A stretch of DNA of 64,000 nt from Cryptomeria japonica (taxonomy: Eukaryota; Streptophyta; Pinopsida; Cupressales; Cupressaceae): NCBI RefSeq assembly GCF_030272615.1, contig NC_081409.1, positions 876,625,594-876,689,593 on the forward strand. The letters run 5' to 3'. Numbering within the stretch: the first letter of the stretch is position 1; each line of letters opens with the position of its first letter. Below the pieces are notes generated by a model that searched no databases, had not been told where the DNA came from, and saw nothing but the letters and a program-made list of their open reading frames with translations. Both the position numbers and the translations under genes were made by a program. Of the stretch, positions 34,438 through 46,709 are shown piece by piece.

Positions 34438-37275
34438 TCAGTCCGAGGCTTCTATATCCCAAATGGACTCAAGATCCGGAAACTGACTAGTACTAACAAG
34501 TTCATCTTCATTTTGAGTCAGGTATTCAAAAATTTCTTCATCTTCATGCTGACTCCGAGTCTGTGATCCATCATTTGTCTCAACAATAGCACTAGTAGTA
34601 GAACCACTAGCTTTTAAAGTGTTGCACAACCCTCGTCTTTCACACATGGAATTCCAGATTGCCAGTGCCCTATCATATGGAAAATATCTAACATTATACT
34701 GAGTTACAAACAACCTCAAGCAAGTTTCCAAATTTTTGTCTAATTTGTTTTTGATCTTTGATTTCAAAAGCCCTAATGCACTGAAAACTCTCTCATCTTC
34801 CACTGACCCCAATATCATTGTTTGACATAAATCAACACGTTTCAAATATTTTGGTATTGCAGTACGCAATGCTTCACTTTGATCTATCCTTTTCCAAAGC
34901 ATTGTGATTGATCCAGGTTCAAATGAATTCTCCAAGTCAACCAACTGATGTTTCATAAACAATGCAAAGTGTTTACATTATTTTTTAAGATGATCTGAAT
35001 TTAAAATTCCTTCTATTGGCTGTTCATTGCAATATGCATCTTTTGTAAATGTCAATATCAATTCCTTTAGCTTTTTATGAAACATCTTGCGTCATTTGGA
35101 TTATCTGCCAAAATTGAGGATACACACAACCCATGGCTTCAAGTATTTATTCTCGAGGGAATCTTTCACGAATCTCAGTTGAAAGTTCATATGCAATAGA
35201 CTTCAAATTATCACTAACAGATTTAACAATCCTGTCAAAATCTTCCTTTTTAACTGGTAGTGCTCTGCCTCGATTGCCCATCTTAGACTGGTGCATTGGT
35301 ATCTAAAATCCTTTTACAAAGATACATAACTCATTTTTTGTATTGAAATGTAAATTTTTTTCAGCATGATTCAAACCTGTAATTATCTGCCACCTAAAAA
35401 AATTTGGGCTTCACCCTGTTAGATCTAAATATAGACCATCCAAGCTCAAGCATGTCATTTTACGTAAAGTGCTATACTTATTGATATACATAGTTCTATC
35501 TTGGGCTTTCTTAACAAGTTTTTTTATTGAATCCAGCATGGGGAGAAGACTAGCTAAAGTTAACAGAGTCTTTATATCACTTAACTTATGTAAGAGATCA
35601 GGAGCTTTGTCTACTGTGAGGCGTTTCTCATACATTAGTCCGATCAAGGATTGATATTCTATTAGAACTCATTCTGCCGGTCCATGCAAGGAGATCCATC
35701 CGGTCTCAACATCCCTGAGAAGCTTGTTTCTTGCTGTTACTCCCTCAGCAAAAAATTGAAATTCTACCAAATGTTTAGGACTTCAGCATAAGTATGAGTG
35801 GAGCTCGTGGACCAGATCTTCAAATTTTGACACTGTAGGGAAATTACTTACAATTCTATATGCTAAATTCATTCAATGGGCCATACAGTGAATGCCAACC
35901 ATGTATGGTGCAATACTAGTTTGCAATCTTGCGCAAAGACCGGTCCTTTGACCTTGCATTACTGCAGCTCCATCAACTCCAAGACACACCAACTTCTTGG
36001 CAATTGTCAAGTCATCCATACCAACAATTTCATTCAAAGCTTTCTTAACTTCCAAATATAAATTTTCTGCTGTTGAATTGCCCCTCATTTTACAAACATA
36101 GAGTAGATGAGCTCGACGGACGTGTTCTTTTACAATATACACATGCATACAAACCCAAGCAGTGTTATCTACCACAGTAACTTCATCGATGGATACTTAA
36201 ATAAAATTCGACTCTTTTATACTCTCTTGTAAATTTTGCTTTTCCACCTCAGCAAGATAGTTTTCCATTTCCCATCCAGTGTTTATTGACCAATGTGACA
36301 TAGGATAGTGAGGAACATTCAAAAAGATAATAAATTACTAAATTCATGGAAATCTTTTATAGGATGCCCTCTTGACAGAATATGAAAAATAACACTCATA
36401 TGAACAGTCTTTACCAGGTTTGCATCTTTCGTTGCATGTTCAAGCCCAACCTTAATTGTATTTCCAAATCCACTATTACCAATCAGTGTCATTTTGTGGT
36501 TATGCTCATCATATTCCGTGGAATACTTAACATGAAGACATTCTTCCTTTGATTTCCATCTTACTATTGGTGTTTCCTTTCCGTCTATGATATGTTTTTC
36601 ATAAACCTTACCAATATGCTTTTCTATGGTGTCAAGATTTAGCTGCATCTTCTTCTCTCTTTTAGTTTTCCTGCTACAAATCTTACACATGCATTCTGTT
36701 GGTTGTTCATCATTGTTTGGGATTGGTTCAATGAATGGGTACTTTGCTATCCAATCAATCTTAAAACTCCTTGTCATCTCCCACTCTCGCCCTAGTTTTA
36801 CTTTCCTTTTTCTTTTCTTCCTACCAACATCATCTTTAGTACTAGCATTTTCATCCGAGTGAATTATCTCATTGTGTGCATCCCTTAGAACATCTTCTGC
36901 CATGTCGGTATTTTCATCCTCATTTGATGCATTTAATTCAATGACAATCCCACCTTGTGGTGGTGGTGAGCTACTGTGAATGGCTTCTACAACTGTAGAA
37001 GTTGATGGACCAGAAACTTTGCCAATTCCAAAGAAAGACTTTATGGTAGTATCTTTAAGTTTAAGTTTTGGGCATTTTGAGGGGCTCCCAATCCCTTCAA
37101 TTTCACCGCCCTGAGGAGTCTTACCCTTGTCTGACATCCCAATCCCTTCACCACCTTGAGGAGTCTTAGTCTCACCCTTGTCTGACATCTCAATCCCTTC
37201 ACCATCCTGAGGAGTCTCAGTCTCACCCTTGTCTAACATCTCAATCCCTTCACCACCCTGAGGAGTCTCACCCAT
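34438..37275 (-). pseudogene. hAT-superfamily transposase (zinc-finger-862-like), frameshifted
   Basis: Minus-strand pieces in order are 37275-36319, 36175-35873, 35647-35411 and 34962-34438, in at least three frames. The first has an acidic repeat-rich N-terminus, a basic stretch (KKRKRKVKLGREWEMTRSFK) and a Cys-rich finger-like motif (CMCKICSRKTKREKK). The second holds LVCLGVDGAAVMQG and ending HCMAH, which resembles the catalytic region of hAT transposases. The last has SVEDERVFSALGLLKSKIKN and NLETCLRLF, the C-terminal dimerisation motif. It would excise and insert a DNA transposon but is clearly inactive. I cannot fix the terminal inverted repeats. Confidence 0.8.
37089..37275 (-). repeat. 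51-bp in-frame repeat in the transposase N-terminus
   Basis: CAATCCCTTCA recurs at 37089, 37140, 37191 and 37242, a strict 51-bp period. On the coding strand this is a 17-residue acidic repeat of the type GETxTPQGGEGIEMSDK, four copies, at the extreme N-terminus. Confidence 0.9.
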
Positions 37276-37578
37276 GTCTGACTATGACATCTTGAGTCTT
37301 GCCCTCGCACTATGAATTAAAAGTTAAAACTAATACTATCAAGTATGAAGAAATGATTACTCACCTTTATGCCTTCTCAATTCTCTGAATCAAGAATCGG
37401 GAATGTCTAGGCCTGTGTTGCAGGATTCTAACTCTGGCCCTCCACCCTACAATGAGCTTTGACGCTCCAACTCAAATTGTGGAATGCAAATCAAGAGCTC
37501 CCAAATTTACTAATCAGACATGAACAAATTGTAAGAAAGTCAAAGAGTGTATTTATATCAATCCATGATTGCTTTTTT

Positions 37579-37795
37579 GGTGAACTTGGCCGACACGTAC
37601 AATGAACATTTAATTTAAGCGGGGCAAAATGGGTCCTCAAATGCTTATAATGTTTTAATTGATATTGGTGAATTTGGCCGACGCGTGCAATAAACATTTG
37701 ATTTAAGCGAGGTGAAATGGGTCCTCAAATGCTTATAATCTTTTAATTGATATTGGAGAATTTGGCCGACGTGTGCAATGAACATGTAATTTACC
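37579..37795. repeat. 88-bp tandem repeat, about 2.5 copies
   Basis: Copies start GGTGAACTTGGCCGAC (37579), GGTGAATTTGGCCGAC (37667) and GGAGAATTTGGCCGAC (37755). They lie 300 bp upstream of the transposase start and may be subterminal repeats of the hAT element. Confidence 0.92.
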
Positions 37796-37799
37796 ATTG

Positions 37800-39286
37800 G
37801 CGACTTAGGTCCTAGGTACGTGGTCATTTTACTATTGCTGGAAAATAATAGAGGTGATCTAATACCCACGTCCGAGTGATTCTAGGTGAATATTACAGGC
37901 ATGCATGTCGAACGATGTGTGGTCAATGGCGAAGCCAAAATACAGTGTACCGTTAACCCCAAAATTTTGGGCGATTTGACCAGCGATGTTGCCCCAGACT
38001 ATTTGCCATTTCCTAAAAAAAACTATGGAAAAATACGCGAAATTTGCCAATTGGCGAAGATTCACCACTAAAGAACTCCCTGCTTTGATGTCTCATTAGG
38101 CATATGTGAAGCATTGTCTAGGCTATAGTCTTGGTTGAGCATTCAATGGTCAAATGAAGGTGGGGTTTATAATCTAATCCCTGATTATTGTGAGACCTCT
38201 TAGATCCTCTATATCATGTAATAATATCAAAATTTGGTTTTTTAAAACTTCAAAGTTCAAATCTTTAGGTTAAACCCTAAGTAGTTGTTAGGGAGTCTTG
38301 ACCTTGTCCAAAATTTGTCTTCTTGTCAACATCATTTTGTTGAACCTAGCTTAGTATCCAAGCATATAGGTGAGACATTGTCAATTTATCCTACAATCAT
38401 TTGGTTCTTTTGTCCTTTGTCAACTAAGGTCTTGACTTCATTTCAATTTCCCAAGGTTGGGTCTTGAGCTTTGTATTCCATAAGTTTGTCCAAATCTTGA
38501 ATAATCCAAAAACATAGATTGCATTATCCTGGATATACTTAGCATAGTCACTATCCTTGCTTATCTGCATATCAATTCATTATATCCCACCATGACTTGG
38601 TAATTACTGTACATATCCACATCGATCGGTATCTATAACTAGGGGCAACATTCATCTGACTTCAAACAAACAAGAATCACAACACGCCAAACAAATCCCG
38701 TCGAGCCAAAACTCCAGCAACCAAGAAAACAAAACACTGATCCGATTAAACACACATAATGGATGATTTTCTGAAGTATAATTTGTTTACATCTTGCATG
38801 AAGTTTTTGACTATTTTGCACTTAAACTTTTTAAATTATTAGATCTCCTAAATTTTCTCAACGATGCATCAATCTAGAGAAAGTGGCTGGAGACTTTGAT
38901 ATTTTTCTTAGTTTTCTGTCTGTGAGGTGATCACTTGTACTTTGCAAATACTTTTCTTGCGACATGATTCAAAACATATCACTGAAGACATTGTTCCACT
39001 TTGCGCATACAAATGGTTCAATCTTGTCTGTTTATACACAAGCAACACTCAGGTCATCTTGGTTCAATTATACCTTGACGCTTGTGCCATCTTGCAATAT
39101 CACAATCCATGTAAATTTTTTTCATGTCATTATGGTTCAATTATACCATTATGCTTGTATAAATTTTCAACATATCAAACGGTTCAATGATGATAAACAC
39201 AAAGAAATAAAAAACATGTGACTATATAGGAATGACAAACGACAGAATGAGGATGATCAATTAGTTGCATATCATTTTTTAAATTA
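37800..39286. other. No recognisable gene
   Basis: The stretch 37860-38070 has several TTTGCC/GGCGAA words and might be a transposon end. Beyond that I see only short unrelated ORFs and AT-rich DNA. Confidence 0.4.
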
Positions 39287-39324
39287 GTGGCATATAATTT
39301 TAATCTTGCATTTAGTTACAATAT

Positions 39325-39716
39325 TATTATCATACATCATATTTTCAAGATACATCTCACAACATATCATCATCATACATCTCATTTTCAAGATACATCT
39401 TGCAACATATCATTATCATACATCTCATTTTCAAGATACATCTCACAACATATCATTATCATACATCTCATTTTCAAGATACATCTCACAGCATATCATT
39501 ATCATACATCTCATTTTCAAGATACACCTCACAACATATCATTATCATACATCTCATTTTCAAGATTCATCTCACAACATATCATTATCATACATCTCAT
39601 TTTTGAGATACATCTCACAACATATTATTATCATACATCTCATTTTCAAGATACATCTCACAACATTTCATTATCATACATCTTATTTTCAAGATACATC
39701 TCACAAATCAATATAA
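39325..39716. repeat. 43-bp tandem repeat, about nine copies
   Basis: CATACATCTCATTTTCAAGA recurs at 39331, 39374, 39417 and onwards every 43 bp. Because 43 is not a multiple of three, each copy shifts frame; since no frame of the unit contains a stop, all three plus-strand frames stay open and produce a spurious 161-residue ORF. Confidence 0.95.
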
Positions 39717-39956
39717 TTGCATCTTCATCATCAATCATATCAATTAGTATCAAATCAACATTATTTATCTAATCATCACATCATCATCATAGAACCATCA
39801 TATCAATGCATAAATCATCATTTATAAGCACATCACATGTGGATCAAAAAATTAGTGTTGTATATGTATATATCTCAAAAATGGTTAAAATATATAAAAG
39901 ATGTCATGTCTGTCAAAATACAACACAATGATCAAAATACAATAGAGACAAGTCTC

Positions 39957-41950
39957 TTAGGTATGACTATCTCCCGAGGCTGATGGTCTCGCAGTAGATG
40001 TCCCAGCTCCTGGATCTCCAGGTGGATCATGTCGAGAAGGCCTTGTAACACCTCTGTTCTCTGTCCCTGACTGATTCCAAGCTGATGGACTAGTAGTAAA
40101 ACTAGGAGCCCTCTGCTCTCTAGGGACTAGATCCTCATATAACCACCTATAGTACTCGACCGCTATGGTAGTGTACTGTATCTCCCTTAGTGTGTCCCAC
40201 ATCAGGGTACCAATTGTCACTCTCTGCAGTCTCTCTGCAAGCTCCTCTACTCAAACCAGATACTCTCTCTCCGTATCTCTCTACGGTAATCTGGCATTGC
40301 TGAGCTAGTACTTGTGCCTGAAGCTGCTGCATCGTCATCTATAGGGACCTAATCTATGTGTCCTCTCAGTGGGTGGGTACTCAGACCTAAATGGTTACCT
40401 GTGTCATGGTACCACTTATCCCTGTCCCTATCCTAGGTGTCAATGAAGGTAATACATCTAATCTCCTCCTCTGAGTCGGTCGCCTTAATTCATCCATCCC
40501 ACCCATAGCTGCTATCACCTCGCTTGCCCGACCAACTCCACCAGCTCCAACCACTAAACCTCCCCTCCCTCCCTCCCCAACTGCTCGCCTAACTAATCTA
40601 CCTCCTCTCCTCCCTCTATCTCCTCCTCTAATCCTCCCTCTATCTCCTCCATCCCCTCCTCTATCTCCTAGTCTCCCTTGACCACCTCCCCTCCCATCTC
40701 CCCCGTTATCTCCTCCACCATCCCCCTATCCCTCCTCCATCTCCTCTCCCTCATCTCTCCTTCTCCCTAGCCTCTTGGGCTGCTCATCCTCATCATCATC
40801 AAAAGTAGGAATCATCTCCGCTAGATCTGATATCCGTGCTACGACATGAGCCATGAAGAGCACTCCAAACTCCCATGTCATTCTAGCATCTACCACTCTA
40901 AACCCTTAGTCCCATATCTATCTCACTAAATGCATATACTCCTCCATAGCCGCTACACTATCAATAGTCAGACCCCACTCTGGCAAATCCTACCTCTGGT
41001 GAGCATATAAGCATGCTCTTTGTGGTACACCCTGCTGTCGACCATACTTCCGCTGAACTCAGTTGTGCAAGAACCTCTTAATGATAAAAGAAGTCCACCC
41101 TATCAAGTATCATAACATGTATACATAGGGGCCCGTCCTCCACCCACACCTCACAATCCATATATGGTCTCTAGATGGCCGTATCAATATCATCCAAAAC
41201 CCTCCTCCAATGCTCTAGCTTTCCCAGCTTACGCTGGACAACTATCCCCATGTACCCATATGCATAAGCCCGACCAACTAGCCTATCCCTGTCTGCAAGT
41301 GGCCTCGTTGTGGGAATGTGCTCCCAAGCCCACACCTATAATAATATAACCATGACTGATAAACTATTGTATCCTAGATACACCACCTAGTGCAGATCTT
41401 TGTACAGATGGGCCAACATACAAGAACCCTAGGCAAACCTGCGACCTTGTGTCACCATATCCTCTAACACCAATCCCCACCCCACTGCTAGTCCCTTCGA
41501 CCTAGGGTTGCAACACAAGAAGCCACCTACAAAACCTGCCAGTACAAAAGGTAGTGGAGCATAATCAAAATCTATAAACTCCTACCAAGGGATCTCATAT
41601 CTGCAAATCTGATCATTGCAAAATATCCAACGAAGAGCCTTTGTCCCATCTTCTTCTGTATACTCATATGGAAATAATACCCCTATCACTAGAATCCGTA
41701 GAATCCGATAACAGTCCTCTGGAGTGACTGTCATCTCGTCAGTAGCCAAATGAAAGGTGTTCATGTCACTATGCCACCTCTCTGCCAAAGCTGTCAGTAA
41801 ACCCCGGTTAATGATATATCAAGGCATGTCCAACAAAGAGGATAACCCACACCTCTCAATGATATCCCTATCTGCCTGTGTTAATTGAGGAATCAAAGAA
41901 CATGGTCCAAGAATTCTCTCTCATGACTGAAGTATGCCAAGTCATTCCTG
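39957..41950 (-). pseudogene. Element I: PMD gene, exon 2 (plant mobile domain), decayed
   Basis: The minus strand encodes, with stops and frameshifts, the same protein as 50766-52763. The best block is LAERWHSDMNTFHLATDEMT followed by VTPEDCYRIL (41788-41650), the core of the plant mobile domain. LTQADRDIIERCGL lies just upstream. The C-terminal block EYYRWLYEDLVPREQRAPSF (about 40150) matches EIGYWRDLYYGAVLADQRARSF in element C. The middle is a G-rich coding stretch seen on the plus strand as the C-rich tract at 40550-40760. The acceptor before this exon is TTGTTACAG/GA at 41951/41950. The gene is antisense to its element, whose 3' LTR begins at 43466. Confidence 0.8.
40540..40790. repeat. 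C/T-rich tract (TCCTCCCTCTATCTCC words)
   Basis: About 240 bp is almost purine-free on the plus strand. On the PMD coding strand it is G/A-rich and corresponds to the Gly/Asp/Arg-rich linker of element C (51905-52060). Runs of three or more G on the minus strand could fold as a G-quadruplex. Confidence 0.8.
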
Positions 41951-42007
41951 TAACAACAAAACATGTCCAAATATCAGCTCCCACATCTATCCGATATATC
42001 CAATCAA

Positions 42008-42155
42008 CAAAATCAACTTGAAACAACGAAATATCAAATCAAGTTTCATATCGAACATCAAATCCCATATCAAAATCAGAACAAAATCAACTTGAAACAA
42101 CGAAATATCAAATCAAGTTTCATATCAAACATCAACACCCATAACGTAAGCACCA
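42008..42155. repeat. 74-bp tandem duplication in the PMD intron
   Basis: CAAAATCAACTTGAAACAAC begins at 42008 and again at 42082, with nearly identical following sequence to TTTCATATC. Confidence 0.9.
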
Positions 42156-42529
42156 TATCGAAAATCAAGACCCAAATCGAGAAATCACATCAAAGACCCA
42201 TAACACAAGCAGCTCACAAATCCATATCGCAAAACTCATATCGGGAACCATATCAGAAATCATGAATTCGAACCCATATTGGACATCACATTCAATGGAA
42301 AGACAAAAATCAAAGATCCAAATCAAATAGAAAACCAGGATCATCATTTAATCAATCAGCTTGGTACTTCAACAATAAAAGCAATTTCACAATCTATCAA
42401 GACTCGAACATCATCACAGTAGGCATAAAATTGGCTAAACACCAATCCCAAAGCACTTGGCAGACACCTACCCACCCCAAAATCATATTCCTTCATCTAT
42501 TTCCCCCCGCACCGTCACCTTTCCACTCC

Positions 42530-42895
42530 TTTCTAGCTAAATTTTCTGCTCACACGCTAAGAAAACCCTCCCATGCGCTAAACTGCCACCCATGCACTAG
42601 TTAAACTTGGCTACGTGCGAAAACCTTTACCCTATGCACTAGGTTAACCCTACGCGCTACCAAAATTACCCTCAGCGCTAACCTGCGAACCCTATTCGCC
42701 AGGTTAACCCTAAGTGCTACCGTATTCCCTGCATGCGCTGCCCTGTTAGCCCTATGCGATATTCTATCCTACACGCTACTCTAAACCTATGATGCACTAC
42801 CCAATGACTCCTAGACACTATCTTACTTGTTAAACCCTACACACTAACTATTTTACCGTATGCGCTATGCAACAAACCTGACGCGCTAAACCGTG
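42530..42895. repeat. Array of (T/C)(A/G)CGCGCTA words in the PMD intron
   Basis: About 18 variants of ATGCGCTA, TACGCGCTAC and CAGCGCTAAC recur every 18-25 bp, often with GTTAACCCTA. On the PMD transcript strand they read TAGCGCGTAGGG. The array occupies the donor-proximal part of the intron, as does the different array in element C. Confidence 0.85.
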
Positions 42896-42975
42896 AAAAT
42901 TTGACACAAAAAATTAAAAACTAGACCAAAATCGACAAAACAAAAAGCAAAAGAGGCAAAATTTAGATGACTTAC

Positions 42976-43050
42976 AGGTGGACCATACGTGGCGGGTCTC
43001 TGGTATCGATGAACATGCTCGGATTGGTGCAAAGCATAGGGAACCGACAT
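42976..43050 (-). CDS. Element I: PMD gene, exon 1 (25 codons)
   Basis: From ATG at 43050 the minus strand encodes 25 codons ending exactly at a GTAAGT donor. Its HVHRYQRPATYGPP matches HVCRFQRPAEAGEP in exon 1 of element C (49893-49958), also ending in phase 0 at GTAAGT. A TATA box lies 75-82 nt upstream of the ATG. The exon is too short for gene finders. Its conservation in two elements with different LTRs is the main support. Confidence 0.72.
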
Positions 43051-43124
43051 CTTGTCACTCTCCAAATGTCACTCTCCCCAAAATTCAAAAGGTGCAAATG
43101 ATACAAATAAAATCACTTTTTACC

Positions 43125-43132
43125 TTTTTATA
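43125..43132 (-). promoter_or_regulatory. Candidate TATA box of the antisense PMD gene, element I
   Basis: The minus strand reads CCATATAAAAAGG, 75-82 nt upstream of the exon 1 ATG. The PMD gene of element C has TATAAGAT at the equivalent place. Confidence 0.6.
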
Positions 43133-43450
43133 TGGTAAAAGTAAATTAGGGTTAATAGGTGGGGCATGTATTTTGCTCATTCTCTCACTTTTAACCCTAG
43201 CAAACATCATTTTCAGGAGATGAATCACTTAACACGCATTAAACACAGACAAAATTTCAAAATGCGATCAAATAAAAAATGATTATCAACTCAACCAAAT
43301 TTTCATTTTTTTGATTCATCTCCTGAGTATCATTTATCAAATCTGGGGCATGACATCAACATCGACATCTCGATATATGACATCACATCGATCAAATTTT
43401 GGCAACACATCATATTTTGCTTTGAATTAACATGTGCACACACGTCACTT

Positions 43451-43465
43451 GAAAGAGGGGCAAAA
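43451..43465 (+). promoter_or_regulatory. Polypurine tract of element I
   Basis: GAAAGAGGGGCAAAA directly precedes TGTAGACGTATAC and matches the minus-strand tract of element C (CAAAGAGGGGCAAAA). It fixes element I as plus strand. Confidence 0.88.
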
Positions 43466-45486
43466 TGTAGACGTATACAAATGACCACTTTCCTAAGTGA
43501 ATATTTAACATTCATTTTATTCTCATTCCTCTATTTAATTTCATTTAATTTAATTAAATCATTCACATTCATCTATTTGATTAAATAAGTTATTCAATTT
43601 ATTTAATTAAATTCACCTAGGTCTTTCATATCCATTTAATTTAATAAATCACTATATTTAATTAAATCCCCTTCCTACCCCTTTTAATTAAATCTACATT
43701 TAATTAAATTATTCACTTCAAATAAATAAATCTAATTTATTTAAATCCCCCACTTGCATCTATTTTGTTGAAATAAAGCAATTTATTCTAATTAAAATTA
43801 CCCTCCATCCACTTGCATTCTCCTACATCTCCCACTTGCCTCCCTAAATCCCCTTCTAGATTCTTCTAATCCCTTGTAATTTAGCCTAACCCATCCCCTA
43901 AATATTGTCACATCCCTAAGCAAATGGAAGTCACTTCTCAAACCTTCAAAGTCTTTGAAAATCATTAAAGGCTTTATGTCTTCAACAAGTTAACCTTGAA
44001 AGTCTTCCAAACTATTAATGGTTAACTCAACCCTCTTGCATGATTAGAGACTTTCTCTCTAACTCAATCCTCATCTAACCCAAGGGTCTATCAAGCATTA
44101 ATTGCTTTGACCAAGGTTATTCCTTTAACCCTTTCACAAGAGTTTATCCTTCAGGTAAAAGCTTCATCCAATGGATGACCCTAACTTAACCTTAACCCTT
44201 ACCTCCTAAGGTAACCATGAGGTCTTCTCAAGCATTTAATGCTTCTTACATCTCCTCTCAACTAGTCTTATGTTGACAATTGTCACAATTTCATTGGTGA
44301 GAATTGAGTGCACAGATTGATAACCTTCAACCCCAGCCCTTGATAAGATTATCTAATCTTGACCATCCATTGCCCTGTTTTTCCTATAAATAGAGCCCTC
44401 ATTCCTCTATTCTCATATCCAAGTCTTTAGCATCACACTTATAGGAATTTTACTAAGCATATCTAGTCATTTTTATCAAGCATTTGGTCTCTCTTTAAAT
44501 AGAAATAATCTAATAAACATTTTAGAAGCATTTCTATGATCATAAATAATCATATTAAGCTAGTGTATCATGTTAGGATAGTTCTTTTACTAATCCTTTC
44601 ATCTTATCATCATATACATGCTAGTTTAATTCATGTTTGTTAATATCATGCACATTTAGGATTGCATTCATGTTAGATTGATCAAACAGCCCTCATTCTC
44701 ATGATGGTCATCCCTAAGTCACTTTTCTCAGTGATCTAAGAGCAAAGGCATTGGCTTGAGGGGTCTTGTGAGATAGAGAACAATGGAACATCCATTGGGA
44801 AGTTGAGCTATTCCATATAGCTCCATAACTTGCACCAAGAGTCCCATTGGTGTGTGGACTAGTCCTGAATTCATATTTTCTATTTCATCACTCCACTTTT
44901 CCCACACACATAACTAGTTACCCTTCATATCTTATTGTACCCCTATCATACCCTCCATTATCCTATCATCCCTCATGTCCATATTCCCTTTTCCACCTTG
45001 ATATTAACAAGGCTGAGGATCTTCATGAATATCATGCATCCTATTTGTAGCTTTCAGTCTATCATAGCTTTTGGTCTTTAACCATTGGCTTATTACAACC
45101 TTTCATCCATATTCATTGGCTTATTACAACCTTTTGTCACTATCCATTAGCCTATCACAACCTTCAACCCATATACCTTATCCATTTTTTTTATCTCGCT
45201 TATCTTATCCATATCTTATCACTGTCCATATAATTTTTTGTCACTTGATCTTGATTCAACTTGTGGACATAAAATTAAAAAACACAATTTCAATAACCTC
45301 TTGACATGTCCTTCATGCCATGTCAATTCTTTACATTGCAATATCTAGTCCCGCCATCCCATTGTGTAATAGCCCTTAGAAATTGAATCCGCATTGTCTC
45401 CATAATAAATTGCCAATGTCTTCCTTCTATCTACCAATATTTTAACAAGCTTTTTTATCCATTTCTCATATTCCTTGCCTTGCTAG
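43466..45486 (+). repeat. 3' LTR of Tat element I (right end uncertain)
   Basis: It starts TGTAGACGTATACAAATGACC after the polypurine tract. AT-rich TTTAATTAAAT words fill the first 350 bp. The 3' end is not fixed: I place it before GATACTGGGGGCAAAA by composition only. The region holds no gene. Confidence 0.6.
44395..44402 (+). promoter_or_regulatory. TATA box in the element I LTR
   Basis: TATAAATAGAGCCCTCATTCC has the usual form of a plant LTR promoter and lies about 930 bp into the LTR. Confidence 0.65.
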
Positions 45487-46696
45487 ATACTGGGGGCAAA
45501 ATCCATAAAAATCAAATAATTAACTGAAAAAAAATCAATAAAATCCTAAAAAATAGTCCATAAAAATCAAATAAAGTCCTAAAAAAAATCAATAAAAAAA
45601 TTGAAAAACAACTTGAAATAATGCCCAAAACATTCATAAAATGTCCTGAAAAAATCACTAAAAATAAAAAAAATGTCATGAAATAATTACAATTTTTTTT
45701 TGTAAAATTTCATGAAAAAAAGCACAAAAAAATAAAACATTCAAAAACCCTAAAAATTTGAAAACATGAAAAATCCAAAAACAAATTCTTTTGTTTCATT
45801 TCACCAATAAACTATCCCTTTTGTACATAGATAGATATCTACGCAGACATCAGACAAAAAATATATAAAACATTGTGCTTCGCAAATCATTCATCAACAG
45901 ATGAACTGTTCAACCAACCAAGCATTCAAACTAATCAAAGTTGTCTTATCAATCAACCAACATCAATATCATTGGTCCTTATCAAATATTATCATGGGTC
46001 TTATACAGGGTGTGGTATACTCGAAACCAGATTGTTTCTTGTCTTAAACAAGGTACTGCATTCCCTAAAACCAGGCAACATGATCTCATCCTATCATCAA
46101 AATAAAATTACCAATTTTGGCAACAAGATCAGAATGGTGTTTGACTTGTTTGAATTTGTGAATCTTATCTTTCATTGATTTATCTTTGATCATGTTCCTA
46201 TGCTACTCGATGATGTCACTGAGTGATTTAGAGTGGTTGGGATGGTTCATGGTCTTTCTTGTTTTTTGTTTTCTGTTTGCGGAGTGTTTCATAACATTCT
46301 AGGGCAAACATACATAATGTCTTAGGATGGTTGAACCATTCTTTGTCTACAATATGTCTGTCTTATGCAAAGGGATCGCATTATCACCTTGGCCTTCATT
46401 ACCATGGTGCGCCGCAACCATTTTTCCATATCAAATAAAGGTTTTCACCTACTCTTTGTGCATTTATCAAAGCAAGATTTTTCTTCACCACTAACTCTTA
46501 TCTATGTAATTTCCTCTAACTAACATTTCTTCTATCATTCATTGTAGGTCTTGTCTTGGTTTTATTTTTGATAAATTGACCTCTTTTCTGGATTTTTCCG
46601 GCCAATTCCTCGAGGGGCCATCCATATATGTTGTCATTGTTTGGGGCATATCTATTGATTGTTCTTTGAAACAATGCTCATAATTGCATTGTCTAA
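45487..46696 (+). other. A-rich 3' segment of another element, no gene
   Basis: It begins with A-rich imperfect repeats (AAAATCCATAAAAATCAAAT, AAAAATCAATAAAA) and leads to a polypurine tract at 46697. The ORF at 45873-46178 resembles nothing I know. Confidence 0.45.
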
Positions 46697-46709
46697 AAGA
46701 GGGAAAAAA
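46697..46709 (+). promoter_or_regulatory. Polypurine tract before LTR fragment J
   Basis: AAAGAGGGAAAAA directly precedes TGTAGGCATCTAAAAATGG. Confidence 0.7.

Larger units (their letters stand above)
41951..42975 (-). other. Element I: predicted PMD intron (about 1025 bp)
   Basis: On the minus strand it starts GTAAGT (42975-42970) and ends TTTTGTTGTTACAG (41951). It contains a 74-bp tandem duplication and a GCGCTA-word array. The predicted ends match those of the element C intron in position, phase and flanking codons. The homology of exon 1 on one side and exon 2 on the other supports real splicing. Confidence 0.7.

Noticed and set aside
34100-38080. Defined hAT transposon with terminal inverted repeats
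   Set aside because: I could not find convincing inverted ends with an 8-bp duplication, so only the transposase pseudogene is annotated.
39287-39772. 161-residue coding gene
   Set aside because: It is the 43-bp tandem repeat read through successive frames.
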